From positions 5,827,501 through 5,891,500 of the forward strand of contig NZ_CP048810.1 of NCBI RefSeq assembly GCF_013347965.1: DNA of 64,000 bases, given 5' to 3'. Every line of letters begins with the position of its first letter. The first letter of the stretch is position 1. This document shows, piece after piece, positions 31,081 through 38,778 of the stretch. A model generated the notes under the pieces. The model saw only the letters and a list, made by a program, of their open reading frames with translations. It was not told the origin of the DNA and did not search any database. This stretch comes from Pseudomonas bijieensis. GTDB taxonomy: Bacteria > Pseudomonadota > Gammaproteobacteria > Pseudomonadales > Pseudomonadaceae. A program made the position numbers and the translations under genes.

Positions 31081-32289
31081 ATGACATCGATGTGGCGTAC
31101 CTGTGGTTGGGTCCTGGTGGGCAGCGCACTGATCCTGGCGTTGTCCCTGGGCGTGCGGCACGGCTTCGGCCTGTTCCTGGCGCCCATGAGTGCCGAGTTC
31201 GGCTGGGGCCGTGAGGTATTCGCCTTCGCCATTGCCTTGCAGAACCTGATCTGGGGCCTGGCGCAGCCTTTCACCGGCGCGCTGGCCGACCGCTTCGGTG
31301 CGGCGAAAGTGGTGCTGATCGGCGGTGTGCTCTACGCGCTTGGCCTGGTGTTCATGGGCATGGCCGACTCGCCGTGGTCGTTGTCGCTGAGCGCGGGTCT
31401 GTTGATCGGTATCGGCTTGTCGGGCACGTCCTTCTCGGTGATTCTGGGGGTGGTCGGACGAGCCGTGCCGCCGGAAAAACGCAGCATGGGCATGGGCATC
31501 GCCAGTGCCGCCGGTTCCTTCGGCCAGTTCGCCATGCTGCCCGGTACGCTGGGGCTGATCGGCTGGCTCGGTTGGTCGGCGGCGCTGCTGGCGCTGGGGC
31601 TGCTGGTGGCGTTGATCGTGCCGCTGGTGAGCATGCTCAAGGACGCGCCGTTGCCGGTGGTCGGCCACGAACAGACCCTGGCCGAAGCCTTGCGCGAGGC
31701 GTGCAGCCATTCCGGGTTCTGGCTGCTGGCGATTGGTTTTTTTGTCTGCGGTTTCCAGGTGGTGTTCATTGGCGTGCATTTGCCAGCGTACCTGGTGGAC
31801 CAACACCTGCCCGCCAGCGTCGGTACCACGGTGCTGGCCCTGGTCGGGTTGTTCAACATCTTCGGCACCTACACCGCCGGCTGGCTGGGCGGGCGCATGT
31901 CCAAGCCGCGCCTGTTGACCGGGTTGTACCTGGTGCGGGCGGTGGTGATCGGTCTGTTCCTGTGGTTGCCGGTGACCACCACCACGGCCTATGCGTTCGG
32001 GATGGCGATGGGCTTGCTGTGGTTGTCGACGGTGCCGTTGACCAATGGCACGGTAGCGACCTTGTTCGGCGTACGAAATCTGTCGATGCTGGGTGGGATC
32101 GTGTTCCTGTTCCACCAGTTGGGCTCGTTCCTCGGTGGGTGGTTGGGTGGGGTGGTGTACGACCGCACTGGCAGCTATGACTTGATCTGGCAGGTATCGA
32201 TCCTGCTCAGCCTGTTGGCGGCGGCGTTGAACTGGCCGGTGCGTGAGCGGCCGGTGGCGCGCCTGCAAGTCCAGGTCGGTGCGGCATGA
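31081..32289 (+). CDS. MFS transporter
   Basis: A 402-residue major facilitator with about 12 hydrophobic helices. The loop after helix 2 reads GALADRFGAAKVVLIGGV, a form of the MFS motif. The long run of helices continues to VYDRTGSYDLIWQVSILLSLL. The substrate is not recognised. The ATG at 31081 is chosen because GGAG precedes it by about 7 bases; 22 open codons upstream overlap the end of marR and its operator. The gene arrangement (marR, then MFS) suggests control by the MarR protein. The stop overlaps a tiny membrane protein gene. Confidence 0.88.
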   Translation: MTSMWRTCGWVLVGSALILALSLGVRHGFGLFLAPMSAEFGWGREVFAFAIALQNLIWGLAQPFTGALADRFGAAKVVLIGGVLYALGLVFMGMADSPWSLSLSAGLLIGIGLSGTSFSVILGVVGRAVPPEKRSMGMGIASAAGSFGQFAMLPGTLGLIGWLGWSAALLALGLLVALIVPLVSMLKDAPLPVVGHEQTLAEALREACSHSGFWLLAIGFFVCGFQVVFIGVHLPAYLVDQHLPASVGTTVLALVGLFNIFGTYTAGWLGGRMSKPRLLTGLYLVRAVVIGLFLWLPVTTTTAYAFGMAMGLLWLSTVPLTNGTVATLFGVRNLSMLGGIVFLFHQLGSFLGGWLGGVVYDRTGSYDLIWQVSILLSLLAAALNWPVRERPVARLQVQVGAA

Positions 32290-32405
32290 GTCGCGTCGGT
32301 CCATGGCTGATCGCTGCCGGCGCCGGCCTGTTGCTGGCACTCGCCTGGTGGGGCTGGCACCAGGGCGGGTTGGCCGTGATGCAACTGGGCATGGGCACGT
32401 GTTGA
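32286..32405 (+). CDS. Mini membrane protein (39 residues)
   Basis: A 40-codon frame starts ATG at 32286, overlapping the MFS stop by 4 bases (ATGA). The product starts MSRVGPWLIAAGAG, with one strongly hydrophobic helix (about 7-24, PWLIAAGAGLLLALAWWG) and a short polar tail ending MGTC. The coupling by overlap and single helix suggest a small membrane partner of the transporter. It is too short for a family call; a chance open frame is possible. Confidence 0.55.
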   Translation: MSRVGPWLIAAGAGLLLALAWWGWHQGGLAVMQLGMGTC

Positions 32406-32482
32406 ACAATGGACGGCGGCGGGCGTGGCAGAGTAACGTCGTGGCCTGACGGCAACGCTGATCACCTAAGGCAGTCAAAATC

Positions 32483-32590
32483 CGTGGCGAGGGAGCTTGC
32501 TCCCGCTGGGCTGCGCAGCAGCCCCCTTGTTGTGAGCGCTTCGCGCTGGAGCGCCTGCCCGGTCAAGCGGGAGCAAGCTCTCTCGCCACG
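32483..32590. repeat. Second REP-like family, inverted pair (copy 1)
   Basis: CGTGGCGAGGGAGCTTGCTC on the left and GCGGGAGCAAGCTCTCTCGC on the right, with GCTGGGCTGCGCAGCAGCCC between. The head (GTGGCGAGGGAGCTTGCTCC) differs from the common TGTGGGAGC repeat. The other copy lies at 38650. Confidence 0.85.
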
Positions 32591-32654
32591 GGTTCAGTGT
32601 TTTTCTTAAGTGAACTGCAATGGATGGTTTGACATGCTTTTAAGGAAATCCGAC

Positions 32655-33206
32655 ATGTTGATGCGCTGGTTTGCTGCTTCCGCCCTGTTGCTCGCTGTGA
32701 CCGGGCAAGTCTGGGCCGCCGGTTGCCCGCCGTTGCTGGAGGGCTCGCTGCCCAAGCTGCGGGCCAAGGAAACCGTCGATCTGTGCCAGCGCTTCGCCGG
32801 CAAGCCGTTGGTGGTGGTCAACACCGCCAGCTTTTGTGGATTTGCCCCGCAGTTCAAAGGCCTCGAAGCGTTGAACCAGCGCTACAAGGGCGAAGGCTTG
32901 CAAGTGCTCGGCGTACCGTCCAACGATTTCAAACAGGAGTCCAAGGATGGCGCTGAAACGGCCAAGGTCTGCTACGTCAATTACGGCGTGACCTTCACCA
33001 TGACCGAACCTCAGCCGGTGCGCGGTGCGGATGCGATACCGCTGTTCAAGCACCTGGCTGAACAAGCCGGCGCGCCGAAATGGAATTTCTACAAGTACGT
33101 GGTGGACCGCCAGGGCAAGGTCGTTGGCAGTTTTTCCAGCCGGATCAAGCCTGACGATCCCGATTTCATCAAGGCTGTGGAAACAGCCATCGCTTCCAAA
33201 CCCTGA
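32655..33206 (+). CDS. Exported glutathione peroxidase family protein
   Basis: A 183-residue thiol peroxidase with a Sec signal peptide ([22 protein letters not shown]). The peroxidatic Cys is C61 in [16 protein letters not shown], and C106 (AKVCYVNYG) is a possible resolving Cys. The Gln-equivalent lies in NDFKQES, and the Trp of WNF is present. A Cys rather than selenocysteine, plus a possible second Cys, suggests thioredoxin-type recycling rather than glutathione, as inferred from the family. The ATG at 32655 has AAGGA about 9 bases before it; 15 upstream codons are open. Confidence 0.85.
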   Translation: MLMRWFAASALLLAVTGQVWAAGCPPLLEGSLPKLRAKETVDLCQRFAGKPLVVVNTASFCGFAPQFKGLEALNQRYKGEGLQVLGVPSNDFKQESKDGAETAKVCYVNYGVTFTMTEPQPVRGADAIPLFKHLAEQAGAPKWNFYKYVVDRQGKVVGSFSSRIKPDDPDFIKAVETAIASKP

Positions 33207-33221
33207 TCGCCAGCCATGAAT

Positions 33222-33257
33222 AAGCCCCGCCTCTTCGCAGAGAGCGGGGCTTTTTTT
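33222..33257 (+). terminator. Rho-independent terminator between gpx and the FadL gene
   Basis: The stem AGCCCCGC/GCGGGGCT is followed by TTTTTTTC on the plus strand. On the minus strand the hairpin is followed by only a weak T stretch, so it serves mainly the gpx gene. Confidence 0.85.
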
Positions 33258-33296
33258 CGCTTCAGGTGGCGATTGGTTCAGGTTCGCCGGAAAACA

Positions 33297-34571
33297 TCAG
33301 AAGCGGTAGGTTGCGCCGACACCGAAACCGTTGGCGCTGTTTTCGTATTTGGCGTTGTAGGACTGGCCGAGGGCATTGCTGCCACTGACGTTAACTTTTT
33401 CTTCCTTGAGGTAGGAATAAGCCACGTCGATGGTCAGGTCGTCGGTCGGGCTCCAGCCAGCGCCCAGGCTGAAGATGGTCCGGTCGCCGGTCGGGATGCG
33501 TGGCGAACGGTCCTGGTTGTTGGTCGGCGCCTGGTCGAAGGACAGGCCGGTACGCAGCACCCACTGCTTGTTCAACTGGTAGGAGGTACCGATGGCGTAG
33601 GCCCAGGTGTCGTGCCAGTTTTGCTCTTCGGTGATGGTGCCGAGAGCTGGGTTCACAAAACCGCCGCCAGTGCTGGTGCCTTCGTTTTCCACGGTGATTT
33701 CTTTCAGACGGCTCCAGCGAGTCCAGGTGCTGCCGGCGTAGACGGTCCAGGCATCATTGATTTGCTGGGTGACCGAAAAGTCCACCGACTCAGGCGTGGT
33801 GATGTCCAGCGAAGCGTCGTAGCGTGCGCCACTCAGTACGGCAGGAGGAGTGCCTGCACCTGGGTTGACTTCGGTGTGGCCTTCAAGTTTGTACTTGACC
33901 TTGGAATGGTAGGTCAGGCCGACACGAGTGGTGTCGGTTGCCTGGACTAGCACACCAATGTTGTAGCCGTATCCAATGTCGTCACCCTTGATCTCCACGC
34001 CGGCCTCAGGCAGGCCTGGTACGCCCAGATCCGATTCCAGGGAGCCGGAAAGACGGTTGATGGTCGGGCCGAAACCGATCGATACCTTGTCGTTGAAGGC
34101 ATAGCTGACGGTTGGCTGGAACGTGACGACTTTCACTTCGCTCTTGCTGCCGAAACTCCGTCCCTGGAAGCCGTTTTCATAATCGGTGATCAAGCCAAAC
34201 GGTGCGTAGACACCCAGGCCGAATGCCCATTGATCATCGATGGGCTTGACGTAATAACCCATCGGAACGCCAGTGAGCGGGACCATGTCGCCCTTGTTGG
34301 TGCCGGACTGGGTGCCGCTGGCATCGTCGATATCGGTGGAGGCATCAATGGCGGCGAAGCCACCGGTGACTTGCTGGCGCTTGAGGCGCGACATGCCGGC
34401 AGGGTTGCCAAATACGGTGCTTGCATCATCGGCAACAGAAGAACGACCAGCGAAACCAGTGCCCATGCCACTGATGCTTTGTTCGTTCAAGGCAAAGCCA
34501 CTGGCGAAAAGTTGAGTGGATGCCAAGGTAACGGCAAGGCCAAGGGTGGTTTTGAGCATCATTTTTTTCAT
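33297..34571 (-). CDS. OmpP1/FadL family outer-membrane protein
   Basis: A 424-residue beta-barrel of the FadL long-chain fatty acid/hydrophobic compound transporter family. A signal peptide (MKKMMLKTTLGLAVTLASTQLFA) is followed by the typical N-terminal hatch SGFALNEQSISGMGTGFAGR and GNPAGMSRL. The C-terminal strand ends GVGATYRF, an outer-membrane signature with terminal Phe. The barrel strands alternate polar and hydrophobic residues (VGLTYHSKVKYKLEGH). AGGAG stands 8 bases before the ATG. The substrate cannot be read from sequence. Confidence 0.92.
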   Translation of the reverse strand: MKKMMLKTTLGLAVTLASTQLFASGFALNEQSISGMGTGFAGRSSVADDASTVFGNPAGMSRLKRQQVTGGFAAIDASTDIDDASGTQSGTNKGDMVPLTGVPMGYYVKPIDDQWAFGLGVYAPFGLITDYENGFQGRSFGSKSEVKVVTFQPTVSYAFNDKVSIGFGPTINRLSGSLESDLGVPGLPEAGVEIKGDDIGYGYNIGVLVQATDTTRVGLTYHSKVKYKLEGHTEVNPGAGTPPAVLSGARYDASLDITTPESVDFSVTQQINDAWTVYAGSTWTRWSRLKEITVENEGTSTGGGFVNPALGTITEEQNWHDTWAYAIGTSYQLNKQWVLRTGLSFDQAPTNNQDRSPRIPTGDRTIFSLGAGWSPTDDLTIDVAYSYLKEEKVNVSGSNALGQSYNAKYENSANGFGVGATYRF

Positions 34572-34715
34572 TGTTAGAACTCCTGGTGATCACCGGGGCG
34601 AAAATTACCAACATTTTCGTTCAAGCGCTATAGCCTGGATGGCTTGATTTAGAGCGGTTTTGTAGGACAATCCGACCAGATTCGCGACCGTTGTAGGAAC
34701 TTTCCAAATTTCCCG

Positions 34716-35198
34716 TCAGCAAGCGACTTGGTTCAGAGGCGAAACACAGCTTTGCCAGGCGCAGGTGAAATCTCGCAGGCGCCCTTGGGGGTGAAAGGTC
34801 TGGCGCCAGATGCGGGCCATGCCCAGCAGGTCATCGGTTTCGGGAAGCGGGGTGTTCTGTTCCTCCACCAACAGCCAGGCAATGGCGGTGGCGTAGCGCA
34901 GGTTGACGGTCAGTTCCAGGTGCGGGCCGCTGAGAAAGGCGTGCTGGCTGGCCAGGCCACGTACCAGGCTGGCACGTTCCGGGTCCAGCGCCAGGTAATG
35001 GTCCCAGAGTGCCTGGTGTCGGGGTTCGGTAATGCGATACAGGCCATGCCCGCGTCGATCATGCAGGGCTGAGCCCAGGGCAGACTGGCTGGCGGCAATG
35101 CCCAGTAACAAGGATTCCGCCGTTGCGCTGTGGCGCTCAAGGTAGAGGAGCGTCGGGCGGATCACATATCGACACAGTTCGCTGGCTGCGATACCCAT
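34716..35198 (-). CDS. Conserved hypothetical protein
   Basis: A 160-residue soluble protein starting MGIAASELCRYVIRPTLLYL. It is rich in helices and lacks a signal peptide. No catalytic motif is recognised. It stands upstream of the FadL gene on the same strand, about 145 bases away. The start is the first ATG of the frame, with no strong ribosome site, so the exact start is uncertain. The upstream 276 bases contain nothing I can assign. Confidence 0.7.
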   Translation of the reverse strand: MGIAASELCRYVIRPTLLYLERHSATAESLLLGIAASQSALGSALHDRRGHGLYRITEPRHQALWDHYLALDPERASLVRGLASQHAFLSGPHLELTVNLRYATAIAWLLVEEQNTPLPETDDLLGMARIWRQTFHPQGRLRDFTCAWQSCVSPLNQVAC

Positions 35199-35420
35199 AA
35201 AACCCTCGAAGCGTGAAAGGGGCGGAGCCTGAAGAGTGTGGCCTTGGCAGCGGTGGATCGGTCCAGGCCCCGCCGGAAGCGGATCATGCCGCTTGACTTG
35301 AAGTGTAGTGTCATATTTGCGCTGTAAAGGACTGTTTTTAAAACATCTTCAACGAACGGTTATAACTGTTATATCCCTTGGTGCTTACGCCGTTTCGCTC
35401 GATCGAGAAATTCCGGGCAA

Positions 35421-35450
35421 TAAAAAGCCCCGCTTTCTGGGCGGGGCCTT
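35421..35450 (-). terminator. Terminator of the small gene at 35475
   Basis: The stem GGCCCCGC/GCGGGGCT on the minus strand is followed by TTTTTATT, 20-odd bases after the stop codon of the gene. Confidence 0.8.
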
Positions 35451-35474
35451 TGGGGTTTCAGCCTTTCTGGCGTC

Positions 35475-35699
35475 TCAGGCAACCAGTGCCTGGCGAGTAC
35501 GCTCGATCACGGCCTGCAGCGGTTCAGCGCTGGAGTACTGATCGGGGTAGAGGCGTTCGCTGTGACGGGCGATGCCGTGTTCGTTGACCAGGGTGAAGCT
35601 GAAGCAGCCTTTGCGAGCGGCCATGATCAGGCAGTTCATCGGGGCAAAAGCGTTGGTTAGGGTGCGGATAGCATCCTGTGCATGGATTTGATTGGACAT
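35475..35699 (-). CDS. Small conserved hypothetical protein
   Basis: A 74-residue protein, MSNQIHAQDAIRTLTNAF..., with a helical N-terminus and a beta segment CFSFTLVNEHGIARHSERLYPD. No family is recognised. The start is supported by the position of the first ATG after a long untranslated region, and a strong terminator follows its stop, so it is likely a real single-gene transcript. Confidence 0.65.
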   Translation of the reverse strand: MSNQIHAQDAIRTLTNAFAPMNCLIMAARKGCFSFTLVNEHGIARHSERLYPDQYSSAEPLQAVIERTRQALVA

Positions 35700-36652
35700 G
35701 TTATGGGTGTTCCTACAAATGACACGGTTAAGAACCGTGCAACGTTAAAACGTTCCAGTAACGTCGACCACCATTGGTCGAACGAAGAACCCGACTGGAA
35801 CAAAGCAGCCAGTTTGAGCGCTATATAGAGTGCGCGCTTGGGCTGGCAGGTAGGTACTTAGGAGGGCAGGCAACACAGCGAGGGCAAAGGTTCTGGGCCC
35901 GGGGTGAAGATCCTGATCAATTTTGCAGGTTGGTTCGGTCAGAGTAATGAGCCTGGCAACACCCTTTGCGTTCGATCAAAGGCTGTGTTGGCGCAAGATT
36001 TACCTGGAAACCATCGAGGGGGTCGGTCTCTTTTTTCGGTGAGGCGTCCTTTGAAGGATGGCTGACCGTGGAGATGTGTTCGACCCGGAATTGACTTTCA
36101 GCTTGGTACTAACGCTGCGGATACTAACGGATTGAACCCATGAAGGGAAGGGCGTTGGTTAAAAAATATTCAAATAACGCGATAAACCAGGGGGAGTGAG
36201 CGATCTATATCACAGGATTCAAGTGCGCGCAGATGCGCCCGTGCCAGCGACGCCGCGCGCGAGGCCTCAGGTTATCCCCAGGTTTTACCGCCAGATGCGC
36301 CAAAAAATTGCAGCGTTATAACCAGTTCGGCTGTTACTTGTGCACACTCGCTACACCACTTGTCACCGTACTGTCATGTCGAAACAATCCGGGGTGGGTG
36401 CCTGTATCCAAAATTTAAGTCAATGAAAAACATCGCTTTTTTTTACTGGTGAAAAAATCGTCAGTTTGAGCGCAGGCCCCGTTCCACAGGGCTTTGCGCG
36501 GGTTCAGGGTGGGTTGTCCACTGAGTTATCCACAGCTTCTGTGGATTGTCCCAAGCGCTTGCTCTAGCACGGGCGTGCTGGTTTTTTTCGGCTTTACCCG
36601 TACGAAAAAAGGAGTAGAGTGGCGCGCCTTCCGATCTGTCCCACAGTGTTTT
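35700..36652. other. Long intergenic region without recognised gene
   Basis: About 950 bases with no convincing gene on either strand. Visible structure includes a perfect palindrome TCGACCACCATTGGTCGA (35764-35781), a direct repeat TACTAACG at 36107-36114 and 36122-36129, and a DnaA box at 36526. The left part includes the upstream region of the small minus-strand gene. A small regulatory RNA could lie here but none is identified. Confidence 0.5.
36526..36534 (+). promoter_or_regulatory. DnaA box (single, perfect)
   Basis: TTATCCACA matches the strong DnaA consensus. It lies about 120 bases before the Sel1-like gene at 36653. Confidence 0.55.
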
Positions 36653-36976
36653 ATGAAGTTTCGCTCAGTATCAAATCCTGTTACCTCCGTACCCCCTCGT
36701 GTTACCCCACCCAAGCGAATTTCGATGCGGCTGGCTGAGTGGCTACTCGACAGCCCGCGACTGGGGGACAGCCCCAGCGTGAAGCACTTGGCCGGCCGTC
36801 TACTCAAGCAACCGGCCCGTGAAGGCGTGGTGGCTGCGCAAAGTCGCCTCGGGCAGTTGATGTGCCGTGAGTGCGGCAACGCCCGGGATCGACGCATCGG
36901 CCACGACCTGCTGCGCCAGGCCGCGCGGGCCGGTGATGATCGTGCTCGGCGGGCCCTCGGTGAAATCCAAGACTGA
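36653..36976 (+). CDS. Small Sel1/TPR-like protein
   Basis: A 107-residue basic protein (MKFRSVSNPVTSVPP...). The C-terminal half resembles one Sel1-type helical repeat pair (HLAGRLLKQPAREGVVAAQSRLGQLMC, then RIGHDLLRQAARAGDDRARRALGEI). No signal peptide is present. The frame is open for 53 codons upstream, but the ATG at 36653 is preferred as nothing upstream looks protein-like. A methionine at about residue 25 (MRLAEWLLDSPRLG) is an alternative start. It is related in style to the gene at 56765. Confidence 0.65.
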   Translation: MKFRSVSNPVTSVPPRVTPPKRISMRLAEWLLDSPRLGDSPSVKHLAGRLLKQPAREGVVAAQSRLGQLMCRECGNARDRRIGHDLLRQAARAGDDRARRALGEIQD

Positions 36977-37050
36977 AAACGCAGACTGCGCTGGGCAACC
37001 CCCAGCCGCTTGGTTAACCTTCGGGCTTTATTTGATCGGCAGGAATTGTC

Positions 37051-38550
37051 ATGGCTATGGATTTGACCAGCCTGTTGCTTGGCCTGGCAGGCGCTGCGCT
37101 GCCGTTGCTGGCACTGGCCTGGCACCTGCAACGTCAGGCCAGTGTCGCGCAGACCGAGCTGGCCCTGCTGGAAGAGCGCCTGGCTACTGCCCACATGGCT
37201 CACGATGGCCTCAACGCCCAGCTCGATGCCTGTCGCGACGAGATCAGTGACCTGAGCCAGGCCAACGCCGCCAAGCAAGCCGAGCTTGCCGCGGCCTGTC
37301 GTGAAGTCGAGTTGTTGCAGATCGAACGCGACAATGCCCGGGATGCGGCCCACGCCTGGAACCTCGAACGCGCCAACAAGGAAGCGGAACTGCGGCGGCT
37401 CGATGCCCAGGCGGCGTCGTTGCATGCCGAACTGCGCGAGCAGCAGGAAAGCCACCAGCAACGCCTGGATGACCTGCAAGGTTCGCGAGACGAGTTGCGG
37501 GCACAGTTCGCCGAGCTTGCCGGGAAGATCTTCGACGAACGTGAACAGCGCTTCGCCGAAACCAGCCAGCAGCGCCTGGGCCAGTTGCTCGATCCGTTGA
37601 AGGAGCGCATCCAGTCCTTCGAAAAGCGCGTCGAAGAAAGTTATCAGGCCGAGGCCCGGGAACGTTTCTCCCTGGGCAAGGAGCTGGAGCGCTTGCAACA
37701 ACTGAACCTGCGCTTGAGCGACGAGGCGACCAACCTCACTCGGGCGCTCAAGGGCCAGAAGACCCAAGGCAACTGGGGCGAGCTGATCCTGGAGCGGGTA
37801 CTCGAACATGCAGGCCTGGAGAAGGGCCGCGAGTATCAGACCCAGGTCAGCCTCAAGGGCCCGGACGGCGAGCGTTTCCAGCCGGACGTGTTGATTTATC
37901 TGCCGGGCGACAAGCAAGTGGTGGTCGATTCCAAGGTCAGTCTCACGGCCTATCAGCAGTACGTGGCCGCCGAGGACGACGCCATCGGTCAACACGCCCT
38001 CAAGCAACATGTGGCGTCATTGCGCGCCCATGTCAAAGGCCTGGCCGGCAAAGACTATAAACGCCTGGATGGCCTGCACAGCCTGGATTTCGTGCTGTTG
38101 TTCGTGCCCATCGAAGCGGCGTTTTCCGCCGCCCTGCAAGCCGAGCCGAACCTGTTCCAGGAAGCCTTCGACCGCAATATCGTGATTGTCAGCCCGACCA
38201 CTTTGCTGGCGACCTTGCGGGTGATCGACAGCTTGTGGAAACAGGAGCGCCAGAGCCAGAACGCCCGGGAAATTGCCGAGCGGGCCGGGTGGCTGTATGA
38301 CAAATTCGTCTTGTTTATTCAGGACCTGGACGAGATCGGCAGTCGTTTGCAGCAGTTGGACAAAGCCTACAGCGCGGCACGCAATAAACTGACAGAAGGG
38401 CGCGGCAACCTGATCAGCCGTAGTGAACAGCTCAAACTGCTCGGCGCCCGGGCCAGCAAGAGCTTGCCGGCGGAGTTGCTCGAGCGAGCGATGACGGGGG
38501 CGGATGGCTTGCCCGAGTTGTCCGAAGAAGCCGAACCTTCTCAAGACTGA
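37051..38550 (+). CDS. rmuC: DNA recombination protein RmuC
   Basis: A 499-residue protein with one N-terminal helix (LLLGLAGAALPLLALAWHL, about 7-25), a long coiled coil (about 30-190), and the conserved RmuC domain (about 200-450; NWGELILERVLEHAGLEKGREY, DGERFQPDVLIYLPGDKQVVVDSKVS, LDFVLLFVPIEAAF). It limits recombination or inversion at short repeats and is thought to act as a nuclease at arrested forks. The stop falls inside the first unit of an 18-bp tandem repeat, which reads KAEAKP in the next frame, so the C-terminus may have been shortened. Confidence 0.93.
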   Translation: MAMDLTSLLLGLAGAALPLLALAWHLQRQASVAQTELALLEERLATAHMAHDGLNAQLDACRDEISDLSQANAAKQAELAAACREVELLQIERDNARDAAHAWNLERANKEAELRRLDAQAASLHAELREQQESHQQRLDDLQGSRDELRAQFAELAGKIFDEREQRFAETSQQRLGQLLDPLKERIQSFEKRVEESYQAEARERFSLGKELERLQQLNLRLSDEATNLTRALKGQKTQGNWGELILERVLEHAGLEKGREYQTQVSLKGPDGERFQPDVLIYLPGDKQVVVDSKVSLTAYQQYVAAEDDAIGQHALKQHVASLRAHVKGLAGKDYKRLDGLHSLDFVLLFVPIEAAFSAALQAEPNLFQEAFDRNIVIVSPTTLLATLRVIDSLWKQERQSQNAREIAERAGWLYDKFVLFIQDLDEIGSRLQQLDKAYSAARNKLTEGRGNLISRSEQLKLLGARASKSLPAELLERAMTGADGLPELSEEAEPSQD

Positions 38551-38650
38551 AGCAAGCCCTAAGGCTGAAGCAAAACCCAAGGCTGAAGCAAAGCCCAAGG
38601 CTGAAGCAAAGCCCAAGGCTGAAGCAAAGCCCAAGGCTGAAGCAAACCCC
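38543..38650 (+). repeat. 18-bp tandem repeat, six units
   Basis: Six head-to-tail units of AAGGCTGAAGCAAAGCCC (units 1, 2 and 6 differ slightly), starting 8 bases before the end of rmuC. In the +1 frame each unit encodes KAEAKP (unit 1 KTEASP); in the rmuC frame every unit carries a TGA. Unit 6 ends on the first base of a REP. Confidence 0.93.
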
Positions 38651-38744
38651 TGTGGCGAGGGAGCTTGCTCCCGCTTGAGTGCGCAGCACTCACGAAAAAG
38701 GGGGCCGCTGCGCAGCCCAGCGGGAGCAAGCTCCCTCGCCACAG
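38650..38744. repeat. Second REP-like family, inverted pair (copy 2)
   Basis: CTGTGGCGAGGGAGCTTGCT on the left and AGCAAGCTCCCTCGCCACAG on the right, with CGCTGCGCAGCCCAGCGGGA on the right half. It is the same family as 32483-32590. Confidence 0.88.
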
Positions 38745-38778
38745 AGGCCACTATGTTCCCAGGATCACGGTGTGGTGC

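Noticed and set aside
30898..32478. A 526-codon minus-strand frame
   Set aside because: Antisense to the marR/MFS genes, low complexity, no start signal.
38543..38650. Possible CRISPR array
   Set aside because: The six units are contiguous with no spacers and code in frame, so this is a simple tandem repeat.
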